This document shows, piece after piece, positions 17,174 to 26,470 of a stretch of DNA of 64,000 bases. The DNA is from Vibrio salinus (GTDB lineage: Bacteria; Pseudomonadota; Gammaproteobacteria; Enterobacterales; Vibrionaceae). Within the stretch, counting starts at the first letter, position 1. Every line of letters starts with the position of its first letter. The position numbers and the translations under genes were made by a program. The stretch covers positions 806,001-870,000 of the forward strand of contig NZ_JAJSDZ010000010.1 of assembly GCF_021272385.1 (NCBI RefSeq), given 5' to 3'. Under the pieces are notes generated by a model. The model ran no database searches. It saw only the letters and a program-made list of their open reading frames with translations, and was not told the DNA's origin.

Positions 17174-19498
17174 TTACACTTTGAACTGTTTGATTTTTTC
17201 CTCAAGATTATTGGACAGTTCTCGCAGATCAGAGCTGTTTTCGGTAATGGAATTCACACCGGACAGCGTTTTCTTACCACTGTGTGATATTTCAACCATG
17301 CTTCGGTTTATCTCTTCAATGGCGACTTTCTGCTCGTCTGAAGCGCTGGCAATTTGGGTGTTCATGTCGCTGATCATTGAAATGGCTTCGGCTATTTTCA
17401 GCAGTGATGTACCAACAGTCCTGGCAATATCGGCACTTTTTTCTCCATTGGCTTTGCTCGAATCCATCACCCGGACGGCATCAACTGAGTCTTTTTGCAG
17501 CCTCTCTATCATTTCCTGAATTTCTTCAGTGCTGTCTTGGGTTTTTTTCGCCAGAGCCCTGACTTCATCCGCGACAACGGCGAAACCTCGTCCGTGTTCT
17601 CCAGCCCGTGCCGACTCAATTGCAGCGTTGAGTGCCAGCAGGTTGGTCTGGTCTGCAATGCCTCTTATGACATCGAGAATGGACACAATGTTGCCCACAT
17701 TGCCTTCCAGTTCACTAATGACAACGGAGGCCTGATCAATCTCTTCAGATAAGTTTTCGATGGACGTAATGGCATTTTGTACTACTGTCTGGACATGTTT
17801 CCCTTCCGTATCCGCATTATTGGCAACTTCCGCCGCGTTAATCGCATTACCTGCGATTTCCTGTGCAGAGGCAGCCATTTGGTTGATGGCAGTGACAACC
17901 ATTTCCGTTTCTTTCTGTTGAGCATTGACGTTGTCGCTGCCTTCTTCGGCAACCTGCTTCATATTGTCAACAGTTGTTGTCAGGCTTTCGACAGTTCCCT
18001 TGATCCCCTGTACCAACTGATGGATTTTTCCGACGAACTGGTTAAAGCCAGTTGCCAGTTCTCCAAGTTCATCTTTTCGTTGGTCGTTTAGTCGGCTGGT
18101 GAGATCACCTTCGCCTTCTGCAATATCAATCAGAGAGTGGCTTGTTTCCCGGATTGGACGAACGATGGTTCGGGTAATGATTAATCCGGCAATACCACCA
18201 AGAACAATAACGACTACGGCTGTCAGACCGGCATAAGCCAGAATAAATTTCTGTATAGCCGAAAGTTTGGATGTAACCTCGACCATCTCTATTTCATTTA
18301 ATAATGCCCATTTCTCTCCCATTATATTGACAGGGGTATAAGCCGTTAATACTCTTTTATTCAGATAGTTATTTTCGATGATCGTACCGGAGTTACCATT
18401 CAATGCATCATTTATTGCCTGAGACTTGATGGTATGAAAAGCAACATTGGTTTTAGTAGCCAGTATTTTATTAATTTCCTGTTGAGGGTAATTCAGTTTC
18501 CGTACCTGACTGGCAAATTCATCTGGTTTTTCCAGTAAGAGGCGGCTTGCACTACGGGGAGTATGATCCCGGCTGATTAAATACGTTTCTCCGGTTTGTC
18601 CTAACCCCGATGCTTTCCAGTTGTATCCATAGGTCATCAGTTCGGTGAGTTTTGCCGATGAGAGGGCAAATACAACCACTCCGATACGTTTTTCTTTTTC
18701 GTAAATAGGTGCAGACAGGAAACCTGTAGGGAGTCCTAAGAAACCAAGGTATGGCTCATAGTCAACAAAGGCGTAATGTGATTCCTTCAGTTTATTTGCC
18801 TGATGAAAGGCTTTTGCTAAACCGGATTTAGCAAAAAGAGGACTGGATACGGAAATACCAAAATCAATGTGTTTCTTAACAGAATAGACAACATGCCCAT
18901 TGTCATCTAACAGGAAAATATCCTGCAGGTTAAATCGTTTTAAAGATGCTTGAAAATAGGGGTGATAGCGTTTGTGGTTCGCAGTATAAGAGGTCTTATC
19001 CGACGACACTAACATGTTGTCTTTGTTATTCAGTGCATTTGGATTTTTTGCAATGTATTGAGTTTGCAGAGCTATTGCCGGATCACCCATTGAGTTTATT
19101 ATTGCGTTAAAATCCAGATTGGTTCCAGGATTTAGGCGGTTGAATTCGGTTGCGACATCTTTTGAGTAATATTGGCGAAGCTTGTTTTTTTGTCCCTGAC
19201 GATCATTTCGTCCTACAAAGAAAGCAAAAGGTTTGTATGAAGATGAAAGATTTCTTGTGGCATCAATTACGGCCTGTTGCTGTGAAATACTCAGGATTTG
19301 GTTTTCCAGCGACGTAAAGTATTGTTGGAGAATTTCAGTCGCAACATTTCGTAATGAAATCATCTGATCGCGTCGAGCATCTAACAGGACATCTTCTGTT
19401 TTGTCTGATGAAAGAGAAGCGATGACGATGGCGGTACTGGCAACGGCCAGGGTTGCGATAGAGACGATACTGAGAATGAATTTTGAACCAATATTCAT
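17174..19498 (-). CDS. Methyl-accepting chemotaxis protein with large double-Cache sensor
   Basis: 774 residues. TM1 about 8-28; a long periplasmic region about 35-410 with Cache features ('FNLQDIFLLDDNGHVVYSVKKHIDFG', 'GYNWKASGLGQTGETYLISRDHTPRSAS', 'VNIMGEKWALLNEIEMVE'); TM2 about 418-440; HAMP at 'TRTIVRPIRETSHSLIDIAEGEGDLTSRL'; then the signalling domain with '[35 protein letters not shown]'. No CheR-tethering tail. Divergent from an orphan sugar-binding protein across a gap that contains a FliA-like promoter oriented towards this gene. Confidence 0.95.
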   Translation of the reverse strand: MNIGSKFILSIVSIATLAVASTAIVIASLSSDKTEDVLLDARRDQMISLRNVATEILQQYFTSLENQILSISQQQAVIDATRNLSSSYKPFAFFVGRNDRQGQKNKLRQYYSKDVATEFNRLNPGTNLDFNAIINSMGDPAIALQTQYIAKNPNALNNKDNMLVSSDKTSYTANHKRYHPYFQASLKRFNLQDIFLLDDNGHVVYSVKKHIDFGISVSSPLFAKSGLAKAFHQANKLKESHYAFVDYEPYLGFLGLPTGFLSAPIYEKEKRIGVVVFALSSAKLTELMTYGYNWKASGLGQTGETYLISRDHTPRSASRLLLEKPDEFASQVRKLNYPQQEINKILATKTNVAFHTIKSQAINDALNGNSGTIIENNYLNKRVLTAYTPVNIMGEKWALLNEIEMVEVTSKLSAIQKFILAYAGLTAVVVIVLGGIAGLIITRTIVRPIRETSHSLIDIAEGEGDLTSRLNDQRKDELGELATGFNQFVGKIHQLVQGIKGTVESLTTTVDNMKQVAEEGSDNVNAQQKETEMVVTAINQMAASAQEIAGNAINAAEVANNADTEGKHVQTVVQNAITSIENLSEEIDQASVVISELEGNVGNIVSILDVIRGIADQTNLLALNAAIESARAGEHGRGFAVVADEVRALAKKTQDSTEEIQEMIERLQKDSVDAVRVMDSSKANGEKSADIARTVGTSLLKIAEAISMISDMNTQIASASDEQKVAIEEINRSMVEISHSGKKTLSGVNSITENSSDLRELSNNLEEKIKQFKV

Positions 19499-19626
19499 CG
19501 TTTACTAAGCTCCTCACTTAACATAATAGTATGCTTATTCAACTGATTGAAATGTTAAATTGATTCGGTCATTTGAGACAGAATCTTATACTCTTATACA
19601 AACTTCCGGTGGCTTTATTATGTCAG

Positions 19627-19653
19627 TTATCGCCAAGTGTCTTCATAACATTA
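19627..19653 (-). promoter_or_regulatory. FliA (sigma-28)-like promoter of the chemoreceptor
   Basis: Read on the minus strand: TAATGTTA, 11 bases, GGCGATAA, close to the flagellar consensus TAAAGTTT-N11-GCCGATAA (6 of 8 and 7 of 8). It points at the large chemoreceptor, about 130 bases from its ATG. The spacing and class of the target gene support it. Confidence 0.6.
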
Positions 19654-19820
19654 GCTGATTGATAATAAATGTCGATAAATACCACCAAAAGTGCTACCTC
19701 TCTCAAATTTATTACTCTAATATCGAAATTAATAATCATATTTTTTATAAAAGAAACAAATCCCATAGCCATACACTATATTTAAAAACGATAAACATAC
19801 TGGTACCGGAGAAAAATGAT

Positions 19821-20834
19821 ATGAATAAGTTCATCAAGTTACTCAGTTTTATTTTGTGTTTGGCGTTTAGCGGAGTGGTTTCGGCGGCAGATAAACCGAT
19901 TGTCGGATTAGTTATAAAAACAGATAGCAACCCATTTTTTGTGAAAATGAAAGAAGGGGCTCAGAAAAAAGCCGACGAATTGGGCTTGGAACTTAAAACT
20001 TATGCAGGCCGTTTTGATGGCGATAATCAATCACAGGCTCAGGCGATTGAAAATTTGGTGGTTGCCGGAGCAAAAGGGATTCTCATTACTCCAAGCAATC
20101 CGGCAGAAATTGTTCCGGTCGTTGAAATGGCCCGTTCAGCGGGTGTGTTGGTGATCGCTTTGGATACGCCGCTCAGCCCGGCAGATGCTGCGGATGCTAC
20201 GTTTGCTACCGATAATTTTAAAGCGGGTGAGTTAATCGGTGAGTGGGCAAAAGCGAAACTGGGAGATAAAGCGGCTTCCGCAAAAATTGCGTTACTTGAT
20301 CTGAATGCCAATGAAATTAGTGTTGATGTGGCCCGTAACCAGGGTTTTTTGAAAGGGTTTGGTATTGATGTTAAGAATGCGATGGATATCGGCGATGAAT
20401 CGGACTCCCGTATTGTCGGTAATGAGGTAACTCAGGGCTCCGTCGAAGGCGGACGCAAAGCCATTGAAACTTTGTTGCAAAAAGACACCGGAATTAATGT
20501 CGTGTATACGATTAATGAGCCAGCCGCCATCGGCGCTTATGAAGCACTGAGTGGTTTTGGTATGAAAGATGCTTTAATTGTTTCCGTTGATGGAGGTTGC
20601 GAAGGGGTTAAAAACGTTCAGTCCGGCGTGATTGGCGCAACGTCAATGCAATTCCCTCTAAGAATGGCAGCCATGGGGGTTGAGGCTGTGGATGAATTTG
20701 TTAAGACCGGTAAAAAACCCCAAAATACGAAAGGGCTGGATTTTCTTAATACGGGCGTTGAATTGATCACCGACTCTCCGGTTGCCGGTATTGAATCGAA
20801 ATCATCCGCTGACGGTTTATCTCTGTGCTGGTAA
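19821..20834 (+). CDS. Periplasmic sugar-binding protein (ABC-type, ribose/fructose class)
   Basis: 337 residues from the ATG at 19821, which opens a clear signal peptide ('[26 protein letters not shown]'); an upstream in-frame ATG would bury it. The mature protein is a Peripla_BP_4 fold: '[27 protein letters not shown]', '[36 protein letters not shown]', '[20 protein letters not shown]', resembling fructose-binding FrcB. No permease or ATPase gene is adjacent. Standing divergent from a chemoreceptor, it may present sugar to that receptor or serve a distant transporter. Confidence 0.88.
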   Translation: MNKFIKLLSFILCLAFSGVVSAADKPIVGLVIKTDSNPFFVKMKEGAQKKADELGLELKTYAGRFDGDNQSQAQAIENLVVAGAKGILITPSNPAEIVPVVEMARSAGVLVIALDTPLSPADAADATFATDNFKAGELIGEWAKAKLGDKAASAKIALLDLNANEISVDVARNQGFLKGFGIDVKNAMDIGDESDSRIVGNEVTQGSVEGGRKAIETLLQKDTGINVVYTINEPAAIGAYEALSGFGMKDALIVSVDGGCEGVKNVQSGVIGATSMQFPLRMAAMGVEAVDEFVKTGKKPQNTKGLDFLNTGVELITDSPVAGIESKSSADGLSLCW

Positions 20835-20863
20835 CTGAGTGAATTTTATATTTTGATGATAAT

Positions 20864-20892
20864 AAGCGATCTTGTACTGAGGTCGCTTTTTT
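20864..20892 (+). terminator. Terminator of the sugar-binding protein gene
   Basis: An 8-bp stem (20864-20871 with 20881-20888, one G-T pair) and 9-base loop run into a T-tract, 30 bases after the stop. Confidence 0.8.
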
Positions 20893-20993
20893 ATTGCACC
20901 GCATTATTACCTTCCGGAAAACGCTACGGCATAGTGTTGCTATGTACTAATGCTGACTACATGTCGGGCTGCAGTCAGCGTGCACAGTATGCC

Positions 20994-21212
20994 TTATGAG
21001 GTAACTTTATTTGCAAGTTTAAAGCTCACGTTACCAACAAAAATAGATAGCACATAAGCTATGGGCCAAGCCAAAATGAAGTGTTTTATCCATGTATATA
21101 ACCATGCCTGAGTCATTCCGAGCTCGAGTAAGCTAAAAATGCCGGTCATAAGGAATGCCATCATAAGAGAGATAAAGATTTGTGCGATAATTAAGGTTTG
21201 TTTTTTCTGCAT
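20994..21212 (-). CDS. Small two-helix membrane protein, DUF2798-like
   Basis: 72 residues from the ATG ending at 21212 ('MQKKQTLIIAQIFISLMMAFLMTGIFSLLELGMTQAWLYTWIKHFILAWPIAYVLSIFVGNVSFKLANKVTS'-type layout, two membrane helices about 8-30 and 42-63). GGA lies about 9 bases upstream of this ATG. The longer open frame would add an unrelated N-terminus. The fold and length match DUF2798 proteins; no function is known. Confidence 0.75.
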   Translation of the reverse strand: MQKKQTLIIAQIFISLMMAFLMTGIFSLLELGMTQAWLYTWIKHFILAWPIAYVLSIFVGNVSFKLANKVTS

Positions 21213-21722
21213 TGTTCCATCCAAATGTGAATGGTGCACGAAAACTATAGACGAGCACCACCCTGATAAAAGGTTAGTGCCGTGGGTTTGCGTGGAGCAA
21301 CTAAATCTCGAATATTCGAGGACTGGAATAACCGGACCAGTCAAAAATCTTTCCGACTCCGCATATATTAGTAATTAATGTGACGAAAGTCAAATTTTTC
21401 AGCCTGGGTATAACAAACGAGTTTATTATCAATCATTAATCTTGAGTGACGTTTTCGTTTTAATGGCCGTATTACTTTTCCAAAAAAACAAGTTACAACT
21501 GCCAATTTTATAAAATTCTTCTGTTAACTGGTTTTCTGTTGGAAAACGTCATTGTTATGTATTGTCTTTTAGTGCAATGAGGAATATTCTCGGAATAGTG
21601 ATCACTGTTTATCTGAATCGTAACGATTTGATATCCGGATAAAAATAGCGACATTCAGTTGTCTGTTCTGGCAGTGCTATTCAATTTTCCATGTCTTCTA
21701 ATTGTATTTATGTGGGATATTT
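21213..21722. other. 510-base intergenic region
   Basis: No credible gene. It carries the promoter of the DUF2798 gene and a perfect 14-bp palindrome CTCGAATATTCGAG at 21308-21321, which could be an operator. The right part is A+T-rich and leads into the MFS pseudogene. Confidence 0.4.
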
Positions 21723-22234
21723 ATGAACAACTATTTCGTTCTTTTCATTGTGGGTTTCGCCGGATTTATTTCCGCTGCTGATAACTGGGTTGCCTCACTG
21801 CTTTTGCCGGGTATATCTAATTCGTTTGGAGTGACGGTTGCAACCGCCAGTATAGTTTTAACTGCGTATTTAATTCCATATGGTGTAATGCAGCCGGTTT
21901 ATGGTTTTTTCAGTGATCGCCGGGGAAAAACGAAAGTGCTGAAAATTCTTATGATTTGTCTGGCTGTCGCAACATTTCTTTGTGCAAAAGCTCCGGATAT
22001 TAAATGGCTTACAGCTTTGCGATTCGTTACCGGATTTTTTGCAGCAGGCATTATTGGGGTTGGTATTTTTGCGGTGGGGGGAGTGGAACATATGTGGGAA
22101 GTCTGATCCTTAAATCATTCGGTTATTCTGTTTTATTTTCTTCTTTTGCTGTTTTTATTGTGGTCGCTCTCGGTCTATATAACATAGCCGGAAAGTCGCA
22201 GGAATGTAAAGCCGGTCTGGAAGAAAAAATCTGA
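21723..22234 (+). pseudogene. MFS transporter, internally deleted
   Basis: The first about 125 residues ('MNNYFVLFIVGFAGFISAADNWVASLLLPGISNSFGV ... YGFFSDRRGKTKVLK ... LRFVTGFFAAGIIGVGIF') are the first four helices of an MFS protein with its loop 2-3 motif. Near 22080 the frame changes and the remainder ('GTYVGSLILKSFGYSVLFSSFAVFIVVALGLYNIAG', other frame, to 22234) reads as the last helix of the same family. About 200 residues in between are missing, and the first frame stops at 22106. Non-functional remnant. Confidence 0.8.
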
Positions 22235-22267
22235 TTCAGTGTTTTACCAACCAAAGGTGATGAATTA

Positions 22268-22723
22268 ATGAAACTTGTAAAAGCGGGTCAAAATCATATT
22301 AATACAATGATGAAATGGTTTCAGAATGAAAAAGAAACGCAGGACTGGGGAGGCCCACATTTCCGGTATCCCTATGACAGACAGAGCTTTCAGGAAGATA
22401 TACAGCTTGATGAATTAGAGTCTTATGTTCTTATCTCTGATCAGGGAGAGTTACAGGCTTTCGGGCAGTTTTATTTACGTTTAGGAAGGTGCCATTTAGG
22501 CAGGCTGGTTGTTAACCCTGAACAACGTGGAAAAGGGCTAGTAGCTATCCTAATAAAACATCTCAGCGATCTCGGCATGGCAGAGTTGCATGCTACAGAG
22601 AATTCTTTATTTGTTTACGATCACAATGTCAGTGCCAGAAAGGCCTATGAGAAATTTGGGTTCAGAGTAATGGAATATCCGGAACATTTACCTTTAGAGC
22701 ATTGTTTATATATGATGAAATGA
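22268..22723 (+). CDS. GNAT-family N-acetyltransferase
   Basis: 151 residues with the acetyl-CoA loop 'GRLVVNPEQRGKGLVAILIKHLSDLGM' and the closing 'NVSARKAYEKFGFRVMEYPEHLPLEHCLYMMK'. Substrate (small molecule or protein amino group) cannot be deduced. It starts 33 bases after the MFS remnant and ends at a strong inverted repeat. Confidence 0.88.
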   Translation: MKLVKAGQNHINTMMKWFQNEKETQDWGGPHFRYPYDRQSFQEDIQLDELESYVLISDQGELQAFGQFYLRLGRCHLGRLVVNPEQRGKGLVAILIKHLSDLGMAELHATENSLFVYDHNVSARKAYEKFGFRVMEYPEHLPLEHCLYMMK

Positions 22724-22733
22724 CGTTGAAGGT

Positions 22734-22776
22734 ATAACCATGATATAAAAATAATTACTATTTATATCATGGTTAT
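22734..22776. terminator. Long perfect hairpin between convergent genes
   Basis: Perfect 16-bp arms (22734-22749 and 22761-22776) around 11 bases, between the GNAT gene and the convergent MFS gene. It has the position of a bidirectional terminator, though the stem is mostly A-T and the T-tract is short. Confidence 0.6.
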
Positions 22777-22795
22777 GATATTTTCTGATTTATTG

Positions 22796-23977
22796 CTATA
22801 CGTTATTTCTTTGAGGTGTTGAAGTTTTAATACTTGAATATAAAGATAATAAAATAACAAATATAATAGCTAAACATATAAAGCAGATAGAACTCCAACC
22901 ATATAAAATATAAAGTAAAGCAGATAGTTTTGCTCCGAAAATACCACCAATAATAAATGCCGTCATATAACAACTGGCCGCTCTGGATTCGTTACCAATG
23001 CAGTGTTTATACATGTTCGTCTGATTATTTATATGTATTAACTGTATCATGGCATCAATAAAAACAGAGCCGATGCATAATGCAATTATGTTGTGTGGAA
23101 ATAGAATGAGAAAAACAAATGATAGGAACATAACAGAGAATAAAAGCTTACTGCTGTAATTTAATTTGTTCAAAATTTTATCGGAAAAGAGAGCAACGGA
23201 CGCTCCGGCTACCCCGGTTAATGAAAATAAACCAATATAGGTTTGCGAAAGATGGAAGTTATCGTATAAATTGGCCGTTATATTATTCCAGAATGCCGCA
23301 AAAACTGCCATCACTGAAAACCCATAGATACTGTATTTTAAAACCATTCGATTACTTTTCATCAATGAAAAGGTACTCATTATGATACTTATATAGTTTA
23401 GGTTGTTTTCTTTTGCTTCCGAGTCATTGGGCATAAGTATCAACACGAAGAGAAGTGACATCACCATCATGACTGATGAGAACAGATAAATACTGTGCCA
23501 TCCCCAATGGGCAGCAAACTCACTTGATAGAAACCTTGACATTAAAGCACCTAGGAGAACTCCTGACATAATCTTACCAATATAAGTTGCCCCATATTCT
23601 TTTTTTCGGCTCAAATAAGAGATAGTGATAGGGATGATTGCTACACCAACCCCGAGAAAGAACGCCGATATATACATCATATAAATATTTTTGGTCAGAT
23701 AGCCTTCAAAGCTGGATAAGATAAGTAATAGGTATAAGATACCAATAATTTTCTTTCTATTTGTAAAGTCACCAAGAGGAGTAATAAAGAGTAGAGAGCA
23801 AAGGTTACCTAGCAAGGAAATGGTATATATCATCGAGGCCATCTGATAGTTGATATTTAATGAGTGCATAAAGCAGGGAAAAATGGACTGAACGTAATAC
23901 ATGTTGGCGACTGTCAACCCACAAATAACAGGCAGAATAACGGTTAAGATTTGTCTTCTCATTATGAATAAACTCAT
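22796..23977 (-). CDS. MFS transporter
   Basis: 393 residues, about 12 membrane helices, with 'LGNLCSLLFITPLGDFTNRKKIIGILYLLLI' as the loop 2-3 region and 'GVGVAIIPITISYLSRKKEYGATYIGKIMSGVLLG' in the helix 4-5 area, resembling YnfM/arabinose-efflux-like permeases. Its codons are conspicuously A+T-rich compared with the flanking genes, like the LuxR gene upstream of it, so the pair may be a transferred unit. Substrate unknown; an alternative ATG lies five codons in. Confidence 0.85.
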   Translation of the reverse strand: MSLFIMRRQILTVILPVICGLTVANMYYVQSIFPCFMHSLNINYQMASMIYTISLLGNLCSLLFITPLGDFTNRKKIIGILYLLLILSSFEGYLTKNIYMMYISAFFLGVGVAIIPITISYLSRKKEYGATYIGKIMSGVLLGALMSRFLSSEFAAHWGWHSIYLFSSVMMVMSLLFVLILMPNDSEAKENNLNYISIIMSTFSLMKSNRMVLKYSIYGFSVMAVFAAFWNNITANLYDNFHLSQTYIGLFSLTGVAGASVALFSDKILNKLNYSSKLLFSVMFLSFVFLILFPHNIIALCIGSVFIDAMIQLIHINNQTNMYKHCIGNESRAASCYMTAFIIGGIFGAKLSALLYILYGWSSICFICLAIIFVILLSLYSSIKTSTPQRNNV

Positions 23978-24075
23978 TTCGTTATGGAATAGAAATAGTT
24001 TGCTACGAATTAATGGTGAGAAGTACTGTCAGATTTGACAGGTTGTAATATTTTATAGAAGAAATAAGAGAAAAA

Positions 24076-24705
24076 TTAAATAAGCCCCATCTTTGTTGCT
24101 TTATAAATAGCGTATTTTATTGATGAGGTATTAAGCTTATTGGTAATGTTATTAGCATGAAATCGGACGGTTCTTTCTTTAATGTTTAATATTAAAGAAA
24201 TTTCGTCATAAGTTTTGCCAATTTTTAATAAATTTATAACTTCTTTTTCCCGAAGGGTAAATGTTATTTTGGTATTTGTACGGTAGAAATGTTCAAAATA
24301 ATTTAGGAGATCAAACTGTATTTTAGATTTTTGAGAATCAAAAAATTTACTGAATAATTCAGGGGTGTCACTGGGATAGATAGTAAACAGAATGGTAATT
24401 GTGCCTAGTTTTACAATAAATGTGGCCCCTGATTTGATATTATATTTTAATGCCAGATGTTTTAATTTATTATTGGATAAGTCTTTATCAGTCCATATGA
24501 ACGGTGTCAGTTTTTTATGAGACTTTATTATTATATCACTGTTAATATCCATTTTCAGAGAAAGAAAATCTTGAATCCATGTTTCAGGAAGATTGGCGTA
24601 GATATGGGTGGCAGACAGCTCATCGATGAAAAATAAAGAATAATAAGGAATATTTATTTTCTGAATATACTGCTCAAAATACTCTTTAATTTCAATATCT
24701 TTCAT
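24076..24705 (-). CDS. LuxR-type regulator with divergent autoinducer-binding-like domain
   Basis: 209 residues. The C-terminal 60 form a LuxR helix-turn-helix ('FTLREKEVINLLKIGKTYDEISLILNIKERTVRFHANNITNKLNTSSIKYAIYKATKMGLI'). The N-terminal domain aligns with acyl-homoserine-lactone receptors around 'NLPETWIQDFLSLKMDINSDIIIKSHKKLTPFIW': Trp43, Asp57 and Trp71 fit, but the Pro after the Asp is Ile58. No luxI synthase is near, so it is a 'solo'. It is 98 bases upstream of the same-strand MFS gene, the likely target. Strongly A+T-rich. Confidence 0.82.
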   Translation of the reverse strand: MKDIEIKEYFEQYIQKINIPYYSLFFIDELSATHIYANLPETWIQDFLSLKMDINSDIIIKSHKKLTPFIWTDKDLSNNKLKHLALKYNIKSGATFIVKLGTITILFTIYPSDTPELFSKFFDSQKSKIQFDLLNYFEHFYRTNTKITFTLREKEVINLLKIGKTYDEISLILNIKERTVRFHANNITNKLNTSSIKYAIYKATKMGLI

Positions 24706-24771
24706 TGTTTTCCCCTTTGTAATCGAAATTACACAAGAGTATTGAACATTTCAAGTGATGACTTCCGGATT

Positions 24772-25611
24772 TTACTTTGCAGAAAAGTCTGCTTCCCCCA
24801 GACGTTCCAGACAGGCCTTATCGAGTAATGGATGAGACCCTGCGGCTGAAACCAGAACAATATCAACCATTGGCAGGGGCGGCATTCCGGTCAGAATTTT
24901 TAAATCAGGAGTGACACTAATTCTTCCCATTGCACCCACTGCCATTCCGGACCTTACCAGTGCTCTTTGTGCCGATGAGGTATTGCAACAGGCAAGAAGT
25001 TGGTAGGGAGTGCCATTTTTTGTCAGTCCGTCTACAGCCGCCGCATGATATTTACAGTCATTTTGAAATAAGGCTAAAGGTAGGGGATTTGAATGATCGA
25101 TCTGATAATCTTTGCTGCTAATCCAGACTCCCTGATCTCTGGCTAACCAGTAGCCTTCTTCACTGTTTTCAGCCCGGCTGAGGATTGCTGCATCCAGTTT
25201 ATCGTCATCGAGCAAGTTTCGGAGAGTGACACTGGGCTCGCTAAATACCTGAATGGAACAGGTTGGCTCTGCCTGTTTAAGAACTCTTATAACTTCAGGT
25301 AAGATGATTTCGTTATAGTCTTCAGGACAACCCAGACGGAAAGGTCGTTTGTTTTCATAACGTTTAACTTGTTTGAGGGCCTGATTGTGTAACGTGACCA
25401 GTTGATCGGCGTGTGTGCGAAGAGACATTCCAGCTTCACTTAAAACCAGATAACGACCTTCCCGGTTAAACAGACTTACGCCAAGTTCTTCTTCCAGTTT
25501 TTTCATCTGAGCACTGAATGCAGACTGAGTCCGGTTTATTTGTTTTGCTGCGCGGGTAAAACTGCCGGTTTCAACAAATGCCAGAAAACTTCGTAGGGCT
25601 TCAATATCCAT
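24772..25611 (-). CDS. LysR-family transcriptional regulator
   Basis: 279 residues: N-terminal winged helix ('IEALRSFLAFVETGSFTRAAKQINRTQSAFSAQMKKLEEELGVSLFNREGRYLVLSEAG') and an effector domain beginning near residue 90 ('PFRLGCPEDYNEIILPEVIRVLKQ'). Slightly short for the family but ends normally. Divergent from the glutathione S-transferase gene, its most likely target. Confidence 0.92.
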   Translation of the reverse strand: MDIEALRSFLAFVETGSFTRAAKQINRTQSAFSAQMKKLEEELGVSLFNREGRYLVLSEAGMSLRTHADQLVTLHNQALKQVKRYENKRPFRLGCPEDYNEIILPEVIRVLKQAEPTCSIQVFSEPSVTLRNLLDDDKLDAAILSRAENSEEGYWLARDQGVWISSKDYQIDHSNPLPLALFQNDCKYHAAAVDGLTKNGTPYQLLACCNTSSAQRALVRSGMAVGAMGRISVTPDLKILTGMPPLPMVDIVLVSAAGSHPLLDKACLERLGEADFSAK

Positions 25612-25730
25612 TTATGTCGGTTTACTCATCGTTTTTATTAATGTATATCATCAAAACTATCTGTTAGTTTTCACGCCTACTATACCTTACTCTGTCATAA
25701 ATCACATAGGATGACAGTAAGGAAAACCTG

Positions 25731-26372
25731 ATGAAGCTATATATCGGAAATCAAAATTACTCAAGCTGGTCAATGAGAGCGTGGCTGATTTTTTTTCAAT
25801 GCAATGTTCAAACGGACGTTATAAAACTGAAATTGTTTACCGACGATTTTTATCAGGACATTAAAAAGATTTCTCCTGTCGGGAAAGTACCTGCTCTGGT
25901 GGATGACGAAGTCGTTGTCTGGGATTCTCTGGCAATATTGGAATACATCAATGATGAATACCTGAATGGCAGTGCCTGGCCAGAAAATAAAGAGGACAAA
26001 GCAAAGGCCAGAGCCGTTTCGGCTGAAATGCATTCAGGCTTTCCCGGTATGCGTAATGAATTGTCAATGAACTGTAACGCTGTACGTAAAACAGTAGTGC
26101 CAAGTGAGGATACACTGAAAGAGATTGAGAGGGTCGATCAAATGTGGTCTGAGCAAATGTCGCTGCATCCCGGCCGATGGTTATTCGGTGAATGGTCAAT
26201 TGCCGATGCGATGTATGCTCCTCTGGCTATTCGTTTTCAGACTTATGGCATTGAATTATCTGAAAAAGCACAAGAATATCAGAGGAAGGTCCTGAGTAGT
26301 CAGGCGGTCAGGTTATGGTTCGGGCAGGCGGCTACTGAAACCGATACTATCGGAAAATACGAAGTTGCTTAG
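25731..26372 (+). CDS. Glutathione S-transferase
   Basis: 213 residues, the usual size. The N-terminal thioredoxin-like domain shows 'LYIGNQNYSSWSMRAWLIF' (the Ser of 'SSWSMRAW' is the probable glutathione-activating residue) and 'VPALVDDEVVVWDSLAILEYINDEY' with the conserved cis-Pro and D-S pair binding glutathione. The C-terminal helical domain ends in 'FGEWSIADAMYAPLAIRFQTYGI'. Conjugates or isomerises electrophiles in the cytoplasm. Single gene with its own terminator, probably under the divergent LysR gene. Confidence 0.93.
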   Translation: MKLYIGNQNYSSWSMRAWLIFFQCNVQTDVIKLKLFTDDFYQDIKKISPVGKVPALVDDEVVVWDSLAILEYINDEYLNGSAWPENKEDKAKARAVSAEMHSGFPGMRNELSMNCNAVRKTVVPSEDTLKEIERVDQMWSEQMSLHPGRWLFGEWSIADAMYAPLAIRFQTYGIELSEKAQEYQRKVLSSQAVRLWFGQAATETDTIGKYEVA

Positions 26373-26413
26373 TTTACTGTTTTGACCATATTATTTTGTT
26401 TCTTCCTGGAACC

Positions 26414-26444
26414 GTACCAGTGATTTCACTGGTACTATTTTTTT
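26414..26444 (+). terminator. Terminator of the glutathione S-transferase gene
   Basis: Perfect 10-bp arms (26414-26423 and 26426-26435; effectively 9 bp with a 4-base loop), then TATTTTTTT. Confidence 0.88.
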
Positions 26445-26470
26445 CGGGAGAGGTGTTTTTCAGAATGGTG

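Noticed and set aside
22004-22234. Independent small gene in this frame
   Set aside because: It has no sensible N-terminus and reads as the displaced end of the MFS pseudogene.
22734-22776. Mobile-element terminal repeat
   Set aside because: The perfect 16-bp arms are separated by only 11 bases, lie between two gene ends and fit a terminator hairpin better.
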